This document shows, piece after piece, positions 4,511 through 10,975 of a DNA stretch of 10,975 bases. Each line of letters starts with the position of its first letter. Within the stretch, counting starts at the first letter, position 1. The position numbers were made by a program, and so were the translations under genes. The DNA is from Syntrophomonadaceae bacterium. Lineage in GTDB: Bacteria; Bacillota; Syntrophomonadia; Syntrophomonadales; Syntrophomonadaceae. Location: positions 1 through 10,975 of the forward strand of contig DUSB01000236.1 in assembly GCA_012840625.1 (NCBI GenBank). The letters run 5' to 3'. The notes under the pieces are model-generated. The model was not told where the DNA came from and made no database searches. It worked only from the letters and a program-made list of their open reading frames with translations.

Positions 4511-6226
4511 GTGATACAGAAACTGGAGCTTAGAGCTCGTCGTATGCCCGTTAAAAGAAGAATGATAGTCTTTTTTACGCTCATAATTATGGCGGTTACC
4601 GGGCTAATGGGGATTTATGCTACATATGAAATGAAGGGCAATGTGGTTGGTCTGGCCGAGGAGAAACTTATATCTGATCTTACCACCGGATATCAGATGC
4701 TGGACAGAGCTTTTCCCGGGGAGTGGGATATCCGTAACAATCAATTATACAAAGGCAACACCATGATAGAAGGGCAAAATGAAATCATCGATGAAATAGC
4801 CGCTGCTACCGGAGATAAGATTACCCTTTTTAAAGGCAATGTGCGTGTAGCTACCAATGTAATGATTGATGGGGAACGGCAGGTAGGAACCACGGTCTCC
4901 CCGGAGGTAGAAGAAACAGTTTTAAAAAAGGGACAGCGTTATGTGGGCGAGGCTGATGTGGTTGGTACCCGCTGTTTAACCGCTTATGAACCTTTGCTTA
5001 ATGCACAGGGGGAGGTTATTGGTATATGGTATGCAGGGGTTCCTGTTGCTCCTTATGAAGATTTAATTGCCCATTTTCGGGGGCGGATGATCTTATTTTC
5101 ATTCTTATTTATTGCCGGTGGGGTTCTGGCTGCTCTGTTTATCAGCTATACGGTCTGGGCGCCATTAAACCGTATTGGTGAAGGTGTGGAAAAAGTAAGT
5201 GAAGGGGATTTAACCACGGTAGTGCAGCAGAGGGCTAATGATGAAATAGGTTTACTGGCAGCCAGGGTCAATGCTATGAGCCAGAAAATTGCCACCTTGA
5301 TCAGGCAGGCGGATGAATTATGCAATAATGTAAGTGATTCCAGTGCACAATTATTAGATATTTCCAGCGAGAGCACCCGTATGATGACGGAATTAACAGA
5401 TAAGGCCAGCCAGATGCAGGAGAATGCTGTGGCTCAGGCCCGTTCAACCGATACCGCCTACCAGCATATTGAGACCATGTCGGGAGCCATACAGCAGATG
5501 GCAGCCAATGCACAGGAGGTCTCAGGCTCCGCTCAAACCGCCTCAGAGCGTGCTAATGAAGGTGAAAAACAGCTCAACTCTGCGGTAGAGCAATTTCATG
5601 TTATGCAGCAAACTGTTAATGGCTCTTCGCAGGTGGTACAGGAACTGGGCCATAAATCAGAGGAAATTGGCACCATTGTAGAAATTATCACCAGCATAGC
5701 CGATCAAACCAATTTACTGGCACTGAATGCCGCCATTGAAGCTGCCAGAGCCGGTGAGCAGGGGCGTGGATTTGCAGTGGTGGCCGAAGAAGTACGTAAA
5801 CTGGCGGAGGAATCTTCAGAAGCTGCCCGACGCATTGCTATATTGATCCAGCAGATTCAGGAGGAAGCAAAACGAGCAGTAACGGTTATGAAAGAAGGAA
5901 CCCAGGAGGTGGCTAATGGCTTAGAGGTTATGGAAGAAACGGGAGAATCCTTCCGCAACATCATGGCAGCCATTAAAGTGGCCAGTGAACAGGTGCAGGC
6001 AATGTCTGCTGCCAGCCAGGAAATGTCTGCCAGTGTAGAATCTACCCTTTATTCTATTACCGATACCGCCAGGATGGCCGAAGAAAATAAGCAGACAGCC
6101 GTAGTGATCAATGACCTCGCTACCAAACAGATGGCGGGTCTGGAGGAAATCAATAGCGCTCTGACGGTGCTCAACAAGATGGTACATGAGCTGGAAAATG
6201 CCATCAGCTATTTTAAGGTTGAATAA
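4511..6226 (+). CDS. Methyl-accepting chemotaxis protein with extracellular Cache-type sensor
   Basis: This transmembrane chemoreceptor would signal to CheA/CheW. From GTG at 4511 it has 571 residues: a basic N-terminus, helix 1 (about 18-37), an external sensor domain (about 50-180) and helix 2 (193-216). A HAMP linker (about 218-268) and a long coiled-coil signalling domain follow. The sensor resembles single-Cache domains (KGNTMIEGQNEIIDEI, ATGDKITLFKGNVRVAT, GVP near its end). The signalling tip (about 398-435) is canonical: ADQTNLLALNAAIEAARAGEQ, then GRGFAVVAEEVRKLAEE. No C-terminal CheR-tethering pentapeptide is visible. GTG at 4511 lies 7 nt after GGGGGGAAG (4498-4506) and is preferred. 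ATG at 4448 would add 21 residues but lacks a ribosome binding site, and TTG at 4508 is also possible. The ligand is unknown. A chemoreceptor between rplL and rpoB is unusual. Confidence 0.95.
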   Translation: MIQKLELRARRMPVKRRMIVFFTLIIMAVTGLMGIYATYEMKGNVVGLAEEKLISDLTTGYQMLDRAFPGEWDIRNNQLYKGNTMIEGQNEIIDEIAAATGDKITLFKGNVRVATNVMIDGERQVGTTVSPEVEETVLKKGQRYVGEADVVGTRCLTAYEPLLNAQGEVIGIWYAGVPVAPYEDLIAHFRGRMILFSFLFIAGGVLAALFISYTVWAPLNRIGEGVEKVSEGDLTTVVQQRANDEIGLLAARVNAMSQKIATLIRQADELCNNVSDSSAQLLDISSESTRMMTELTDKASQMQENAVAQARSTDTAYQHIETMSGAIQQMAANAQEVSGSAQTASERANEGEKQLNSAVEQFHVMQQTVNGSSQVVQELGHKSEEIGTIVEIITSIADQTNLLALNAAIEAARAGEQGRGFAVVAEEVRKLAEESSEAARRIAILIQQIQEEAKRAVTVMKEGTQEVANGLEVMEETGESFRNIMAAIKVASEQVQAMSAASQEMSASVESTLYSITDTARMAEENKQTAVVINDLATKQMAGLEEINSALTVLNKMVHELENAISYFKVE

Positions 6227-6273
6227 AGCCCAGCGTATTTCAGCTTTTAAGCAAATACAAGCAGATCACACTT

Positions 6274-6303
6274 TAAATGCCGGTTAATATTAACCGGCAT
6301 TTA
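6274..6303 (+). terminator. 30-nt perfect palindrome, probable terminator after the chemoreceptor gene
   Basis: A perfect 15-bp inverted repeat with no spacer (TAAATGCCGGTTAAT and its complement) lies 47 nt after the chemoreceptor stop. As RNA it would form a GC-cored hairpin followed by a weak U-rich stretch (TTTATTCT on the + strand). Its symmetry gives similar flanks on both strands. A protein-binding operator for the next gene is the alternative reading. Confidence 0.55.
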
Positions 6304-6381
6304 TTCTCATATTTATATCGTAGCTGAAGGTATTTTGATATAGAATAAAGTATAGAATGTAAAAAGAAGGGAAATGATATC

Positions 6382-7056
6382 ATGAGAGTACGTTTCTCTA
6401 CCGGTGTCGTGATGTTCATGGTGATGGCTACGATTTTACTACTTCCCCGTTCAGCCTGTGCTGCCGATGCGGTGTGGTTATGGGAATGGAAAGAAACTGG
6501 TGTCATTGTAGAAAAAGTACAGATCCCCGCCACCCTCAACTTATCGATGGACGGTTGGGAGGCAGATAAAAAGGGCGACACAATAACATACACCAGGCAG
6601 GTGCCTGATTGGCACGTCTATCAACAGCTTCCGCATCATCTTCCCCTGACTATAAAGGAAGATAAGAAATTTTTAAGCAGTAAGGTTGAAATCGGGGTGG
6701 TGCAGGCTTCACCTGATAACCTGTTCAGACAGCTGGTAGAAAATCAGGGTCTGGACTTTTCCATAATCGTTCCCGGCAATATTAGCCAGCATAGTGCCGA
6801 CCAGGCCAGTGAAAATCAGCTCTGGTGGAAGAACCTGAATAAAAATAAAGGCTTACCCGATGATGTTCCCCTGCTGGCCAGCAGCATTATTGATGGCATG
6901 ACACTGGGTATTACTATCATAGCCCTGGGGGCATTGATGGTCCTGTTCTATTTTATTAATCGTATGCGGAAGGTCGATGAACTGATTGCCGATGTTTATT
7001 CCCTGGAAAACATTGATCTGGAAGATATTAATCCTGAAGAGTGGGAAGAAAAATAA
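6382..7056 (+). CDS. Unrecognised secreted-domain protein with C-terminal membrane anchor
   Basis: I do not recognise this 224-residue protein. The N-terminus looks like a cleavable signal peptide: basic MRVR, a hydrophobic run to about residue 21, then an ACA-AD cleavage site after residue 27. Residues 28-172 would lie outside the membrane and are rich in tryptophan and aromatics (VWLWEWKE, WHVYQQLPHHLPL). One membrane helix spans about 173-193 (MTLGITIIALGALMVLFYFI). A basic NRMRK and an acidic cytoplasmic tail (DLEDINPEEWEEK) follow, giving type I topology. The cysteine at 26 lacks the usual lipobox. ATG at 6382 follows AGAAGGGA (6365-6372) with a 9-nt spacing. Upstream, TTGATA (6335-6340) has only a poor -10 partner, so the promoter is unclear. 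It sits between a chemoreceptor and the rpoB promoter; function is unknown. Confidence 0.85.
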   Translation: MRVRFSTGVVMFMVMATILLLPRSACAADAVWLWEWKETGVIVEKVQIPATLNLSMDGWEADKKGDTITYTRQVPDWHVYQQLPHHLPLTIKEDKKFLSSKVEIGVVQASPDNLFRQLVENQGLDFSIIVPGNISQHSADQASENQLWWKNLNKNKGLPDDVPLLASSIIDGMTLGITIIALGALMVLFYFINRMRKVDELIADVYSLENIDLEDINPEEWEEK

Positions 7057-7079
7057 AAACAAAAAAACCAGAAAATATC

Positions 7080-7108
7080 TTGACTGTATATAGAGCTTAT
7101 GATATCAT
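7080..7108 (+). promoter_or_regulatory. Strong SigA-type promoter for rpoB-rpoC
   Basis: TTGACT (7080-7085) and TATCAT (7103-7108) are 17 nt apart, with TG at 7100-7101 forming an extended -10. Transcription would start near 7115, giving rpoB a leader of about 130 nt. The architecture matches the promoter ahead of rpmG (TTGACT, 17 nt, TGn -10). Confidence 0.75.
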
Positions 7109-7113
7109 TAACA

Positions 7114-7220
7114 CTTGCCATTCCGTATTAAGATTGGCAAGGATTGCATGTGGAGTTTTGTAAATGAAGGATTGATTTTAAAAGCGAGGTTTTTGGTTAG
7201 GCCTTGCTTTTCGCTCTTTT
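7114..7220 (+). promoter_or_regulatory. Structured 5' leader of rpoB
   Basis: The first hairpin pairs CTTGCCA (7114-7120) with TGGCAAG (7135-7141), essentially at the mRNA 5' end. A second pairs A7180-T7190 with G7201-T7211, 11 bp including two wobble pairs, around a 10-nt loop. The same 5' arm could instead pair with TCGCTCTTT (7211-7219), with one bulged C, so two mutually exclusive folds exist. A short TTTT follows (7217-7220), 10 nt before the ribosome binding site. This could be an attenuator or a stabilising leader. It matches no family I know. Confidence 0.4.
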
Positions 7221-7246
7221 GGGAATTTTTAAAAGGGGTGAACTGA

Positions 7247-10200
7247 ATGGCACATTGGGAACAATACGGGCGCGCCAAACGACTCAGTTTTTCTCAGATT
7301 GATGAAGTCATTGAACTTCCGAATCTCATTCAGATTCAATTGAGTTCATATCAATGGTTTCTGGAGGAAGGGCTGAAGTCGGCTCTGGAGGAGGTATTTC
7401 CAATTACCGACTTTACAGGGCACCTGGAACTGGATTTCCTGGATTACAGTATGGGTGAGCCTAAATATTCGGTTCAGGAGTGTAAAGAGAGGGACGTTTC
7501 TTACCAGGCTCCTCTCAAACTAAGAGTACGTCTTACGGATAAAGAAAGTGGTGAAATTAAGGAATCTGAAGTGTATATGGGTGACCTGCCGCTCATGACC
7601 GAAAAAGGCACCTTTATTATCAACGGGGCTGAGCGAGTCGTAGTCAGCCAGCTGGTTAAATCTCCGGGTGTCTATTTTAATGAGCGCTATGATGTTTCAG
7701 GTAATCGTTTATTCGGAGCTACTGTTATTCCCAACCGCGGCGCTTGGTTTGAGTTGGAAATGGACAGCGCCGGGATTATCTACACACGCATTGATAAAAC
7801 ACGTAAAATACCCGTAACCGTTTTATTGCGGGCTATTGGTTATGAAAGCAACGAAGATATTTTAGCCCTCTATGATGGGCATCAAACCATCGAGAAAACG
7901 CTGGAAAAGGATACTACTACCAACAAAAAAGAAGCCCTGATTGAATTCTATCGTCGCTTACGTCCTGGTGAGATTGCCACCGAGGATGCGGCCGAACAGC
8001 TGTTAAACAATCTGTTTTTCGATGCCAGACGTTATGACATGGCTATGGTTGGTCGTTACAAAGTCAACAAAAAATTAGGGCTCGACATTCCAATAGAAAC
8101 GCGCAATTTAACCGTTGAGGATATTGTGGCCACGATCAATTATATTTTAAAACTTATTGACGGCGAAGGCAAAACCGATGTAATCGACCATCTGGGTAAC
8201 CGCCGTCTGCGTTCCATTGGGGAACTTTTACAGAACCAGTTCCGTACCGGTCTAGTGCGTATGGAACGTGTGGTTCGCGAGCGTATGAGTATTCATGATG
8301 TGGAGACGCTTACTCCGCAGGTATTGATTAACATACGCCCTATTACTGCAGCTGTCAAAGAATTTTTTGGTAGTTCACAGCTGTCACAATTTATGGATCA
8401 AACCAATCCCCTGGCTGAACTAACGCATAAGCGCCGTCTCAGCGCACTGGGACCCGGTGGTCTTACCCGTGAACGAGCGGGCTTTCAGGTCCGTGACGTA
8501 CACCATTCTCACTATGGACGAATCTGTCCCATCGAGACACCGGAAGGTCCTAACATTGGCTTGATAGGATCACTGGCTACCTATGGGCGAGTCAACGATT
8601 TCGGTTTTATTGAGACTCCTTATCGCAAAGTAGATCCTAAAACAGGCCGGGTAACCGACGAGATTGTTTATCTTTCTGCTGATGAGGAAGAAGAATTCGT
8701 GGTGGCTCAGGCCAATGCTCCGGTAGATGAAAATGGCTATTTTTCAGAGCCCCGGGTGGAGGCTCGCTACCGGGAAGAGATTCTGGAAGTACCGATTGAA
8801 AAGGTAGATTTTATGGACGTGTCCCCTAAACAGGTGTTTAGTGTGGCCACCTCCTTGATTCCATTTCTGGAAAACGATGATGCTAACCGCGCACTCATGG
8901 GTGCTAACATGCAGAGACAGGCGGTACCCGTTATTGAGGCAGAAGCTCCTATTGTAGGTACAGGTATGGAATATAAATGTGCCAAGGATTCGGGAGCAGT
9001 GGTAGTGGCGAAGAAACCAGGTACAGTTAGCCGGGTTAGTGCTGATCGTATCGAAATTAAAAATGACGATGGATCAAGCAGCACCTATCCTATCTTGAAA
9101 TTTGTGCGTTCCAACCAGGGTATGTGCTACAATCAGAAACCTATTGTAAAAGTGGGGGAAAGGGTTGAAACCGATACCATTATAGCTGATGGTCCCAGTA
9201 CTGATAATGGTGAACTGGCATTAGGCAAAAACGTGCTGGTCGCCTACATGACCTGGGAAGGCTACAATTATGAAGACGCGATTCTAATTTCCGAAAGATT
9301 GGTCAAAGACGATGTGTTTACCTCCATTCATATCGAAGAATATGAATGCGAAGCAAGAGATACCAAATTAGGTCCGGAAGAAATTACCCGGGACATCCCC
9401 AATGTCTCCGAGGACATGCTGAAAAACCTGGATGAACAGGGTGTTATTCGGGTGGGAGCAGAAGTAAGACCGGACGATATCCTGGTGGGGAAAGTGACCC
9501 CTAAAGGGGAAACCGAGTTGACTCCTGAGGAACGCCTGCTCAGAGCTATCTTTGGTGAAAAAGCTCGCGAAGTAAGAGATTCGTCTCTGCGTGTACCGCA
9601 TGGAGAAGCAGGCAAAGTAGTGGCTGTAAAACGATTTTCTCGTGAGAATGGCGACGAACTTCCACCGGGAGTGAACCGTCTGGTACGGGTCTACATCGCC
9701 CAGAAACGCAAAATATCTCAGGGTGACAAGATGGCAGGACGGCATGGTAACAAGGGCGTTATTTCCCGGGTACTGCCCGAAGAAGACATGCCTTTTCTGG
9801 AGGACGGAACTCCAGTAGAAATCGTATTAAATCCGCTGGGTGTTCCTTCTCGTATGAACATTGGTCAGGTACTTGAATGTCATATGGGATGGGTAGCTCA
9901 TGAATTAGGTTTTAATATCGCTACACCCGTTTTTGACGGAGCCTTCGAAGAGGATATTATTGAATTGCGCAAACAGGCCGGTTTGCCGGAGAACGGCAAA
10001 GCAAGACTTAGAGATGGCCGTACAGGTGAATACTTTGATAGTGAAGTAACTGTAGGCTATTCTTATTTCTTAAAGCTGGCTCATCTGGTTGATGATAAGA
10101 TTCATGCTCGTTCCATTGGTCCTTATTCGCTGGTTACACAGCAACCGCTGGGAGGCAAAGCCCAGTTTGGCGGGCAGCGTTTTGGCGAAATGGAAGTCTG

Positions 10201-10618
10201 GGCGTTGGAGGCTTATGGAGCTGCCTATACGCTGCAGGAAATTCTAACCGTAAAATCTGACGATGTTTCCGGGCGTCTTAAGACGTACGAATCCATTGTT
10301 AAAGGTGAGAATATACCAGAACCCGGTGTTCCGGAGGGATTCAAGGTTCTGGTTAAAGAACTGCAGAGTTTGGCCCTGGATGTACGCATTCTGTCAGAGG
10401 ACAACCAGGAAATTGCTATAAAAGATTATGATTATGATGCCAATGAAAGAGAAAAGGCCAGGGAGTTAGGCGTGGAACTTCCAGATATAGCCGTCGTTAG
10501 TAATGCTACAGCCAACAAGGCGGCTAAGGAAGAGGAAAAAGATAAAAAGACCTCTAAAGCATCAAAATCTGTGGAGGATAAAGAACAAAAAGAAGATACC
10601 TTGAAGAAAGCCAAATAA
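7247..10618 (+). CDS. rpoB: DNA-directed RNA polymerase subunit beta
   Basis: RpoB forms one pincer and half of the active centre of RNA polymerase. The 1123-residue protein is complete, slightly short for a Firmicute. The N-terminal lobe includes FNERYDVSGNRLFGATVIPN. The rifampicin region GSSQLSQFMDQTNPL...THKRRLSALGPGG carries D384, H394 and S399, equivalent to E. coli D516, H526 and S531, so it looks wild-type and sensitive. K828 and K836 in KISQGDKMAGRHGNKG correspond to E. coli K1065 and K1073 near the catalytic site. The clamp-joining C-terminus FGGQRFGEMEVWALEAYGAA is intact. The last 40 or so residues form a Lys/Glu-rich, low-complexity tail. ATG at 7247 follows AAAAGGGGTGA (7231-7241). 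It has its own promoter at 7080-7108, and rpoC follows after 85 nt. Confidence 0.99.
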   Translation: MAHWEQYGRAKRLSFSQIDEVIELPNLIQIQLSSYQWFLEEGLKSALEEVFPITDFTGHLELDFLDYSMGEPKYSVQECKERDVSYQAPLKLRVRLTDKESGEIKESEVYMGDLPLMTEKGTFIINGAERVVVSQLVKSPGVYFNERYDVSGNRLFGATVIPNRGAWFELEMDSAGIIYTRIDKTRKIPVTVLLRAIGYESNEDILALYDGHQTIEKTLEKDTTTNKKEALIEFYRRLRPGEIATEDAAEQLLNNLFFDARRYDMAMVGRYKVNKKLGLDIPIETRNLTVEDIVATINYILKLIDGEGKTDVIDHLGNRRLRSIGELLQNQFRTGLVRMERVVRERMSIHDVETLTPQVLINIRPITAAVKEFFGSSQLSQFMDQTNPLAELTHKRRLSALGPGGLTRERAGFQVRDVHHSHYGRICPIETPEGPNIGLIGSLATYGRVNDFGFIETPYRKVDPKTGRVTDEIVYLSADEEEEFVVAQANAPVDENGYFSEPRVEARYREEILEVPIEKVDFMDVSPKQVFSVATSLIPFLENDDANRALMGANMQRQAVPVIEAEAPIVGTGMEYKCAKDSGAVVVAKKPGTVSRVSADRIEIKNDDGSSSTYPILKFVRSNQGMCYNQKPIVKVGERVETDTIIADGPSTDNGELALGKNVLVAYMTWEGYNYEDAILISERLVKDDVFTSIHIEEYECEARDTKLGPEEITRDIPNVSEDMLKNLDEQGVIRVGAEVRPDDILVGKVTPKGETELTPEERLLRAIFGEKAREVRDSSLRVPHGEAGKVVAVKRFSRENGDELPPGVNRLVRVYIAQKRKISQGDKMAGRHGNKGVISRVLPEEDMPFLEDGTPVEIVLNPLGVPSRMNIGQVLECHMGWVAHELGFNIATPVFDGAFEEDIIELRKQAGLPENGKARLRDGRTGEYFDSEVTVGYSYFLKLAHLVDDKIHARSIGPYSLVTQQPLGGKAQFGGQRFGEMEVWALEAYGAAYTLQEILTVKSDDVSGRLKTYESIVKGENIPEPGVPEGFKVLVKELQSLALDVRILSEDNQEIAIKDYDYDANEREKARELGVELPDIAVVSNATANKAAKEEEKDKKTSKASKSVEDKEQKEDTLKKAK

Positions 10619-10703
10619 AATTTCCATGGACATAGCATGGGGGTGCTGTTATCCCCGGTGCTTGATGCAAAAGGCATTTGATTTCTGGAAGGGAGAGAAT
10701 AAC

Positions 10704-10975
10704 TTGTTGGATGTAAACAATTTTGAGCGTATTAGAATATCTCTGGCTTCTCCAGAACAGATTCGCTCCTGGAGCAGTGGCGAAGTAAAAAAACCTGAGA
10801 CCATCAATTACCGAACTTTAAGACCGGAAAAGGAAGGTCTGTTTTGTGAGAAAATATTTGGACCTGCCAAAGACTGGGAATGTCACTGCGGGAAATATAA
10901 GCGCGTAAGACATAAAGGGATTGTCTGTGATCGCTGTGGTGTTGAAGTAACCACCTCCAAGGTGCGCCGTGAGCG
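10704..10975 (+). CDS. rpoC: DNA-directed RNA polymerase subunit beta', 5' part (3' end outside window)
   Basis: RpoC carries the catalytic Mg-binding aspartates and the clamp of RNA polymerase. Only the first 90 codons are present. They read MLDVNNFERIRISLASPEQI, then SGEVKKPETINYRTLRPEKE and EKIFGPAKDWECHCG, closely matching Firmicute RpoC. The N-terminal zinc-binding cysteines are visible in CHCGKYKRVRHKGIVCDRCG. The start is TTG at 10704, eight nt after GGGAG (10691-10695); it reproduces the MLDVNNF start of Bacillus RpoC, so the adjacent TTG at 10707 is less likely. The 85-nt gap after rpoB shows only weak hairpins (for example CCATG/CATGG, 10624-10640) and no U-tract, so rpoC should be co-transcribed with rpoB. 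Confidence 0.98.
   Translation, partial: MLDVNNFERIRISLASPEQIRSWSSGEVKKPETINYRTLRPEKEGLFCEKIFGPAKDWECHCGKYKRVRHKGIVCDRCGVEVTTSKVRRE

Noticed and set aside
10619..10703. Small inverted repeats between rpoB and rpoC (CCATG/CATGG, GGGG/CCCC, ATGC/GCAT) as a terminator or operator
   Set aside because: Stems are only 4-5 bp, there is no T-tract, and rpoB-rpoC co-transcription is the norm.
1..10975. CRISPR array, tRNA or rRNA genes, transposase, phage or defence genes
   Set aside because: No spaced direct repeats, cloverleaf-like segments or mobile-element proteins were seen on either strand. In particular there is no tRNA-Trp between rpmG and secE, where some Firmicutes carry one.

Overview
This window is a conserved translation/transcription cluster from a low-GC Gram-positive bacterium. 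The protein sequences look like class Clostridia, in the direction of Syntrophomonas- or Desulfotomaculum-type anaerobes. That placement rests on the Firmicute-type RpoB/RpoC, a Firmicute L10 leader, strong AGGAGG/GGGGTGA ribosome binding sites, and a four-cysteine insertion in EF-Tu that I recall from such clostridia. No search was run, so the genus is not fixed. Every gene lies on the + strand.

Layout: the 3' part of tuf (1-764) is followed by a hairpin and a strong SigA-type promoter (851-879). This drives rpmG (L33), secE, nusG, rplK (L11) and rplA (L1). A small hairpin resembling the L1 binding site of 23S rRNA sits against the rplA ribosome binding site. A 188-nt gap after rplA holds an L10 leader ending in an attenuator-like terminator (3255-3285), then rplJ (L10) and rplL (L7/L12). 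The rplL gene ends at an exceptionally long, nearly perfect inverted repeat (4277-4371).

Two genes that do not belong to the usual cluster follow: a methyl-accepting chemotaxis protein with its own promoter (4511-6226), and an unrecognised membrane-anchored, secreted-domain protein (6382-7056). A 30-nt perfect palindrome separates them. A strong promoter (7080-7108) and a structured leader of about 130 nt then lead into rpoB (7247-10618), followed by the first 90 codons of rpoC, which runs off the window.

How it works together: the ribosomal proteins supply the L11/L10-L12 stalk and the L1 arm. NusG is a transcription elongation factor, SecE is part of the secretion channel, and RpoB/RpoC are the large RNA polymerase subunits. 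In many bacteria rplJL and rpoBC share one transcript. Here a terminator-like hairpin, two extra genes and a dedicated rpoB promoter appear to uncouple them. I found no CRISPR array, tRNA, rRNA, insertion sequence or phage gene. The most unusual items are the inserted chemoreceptor/membrane-protein pair, the long palindrome after rplL, the L1-site mimic before rplA, and the irregular start of nusG.
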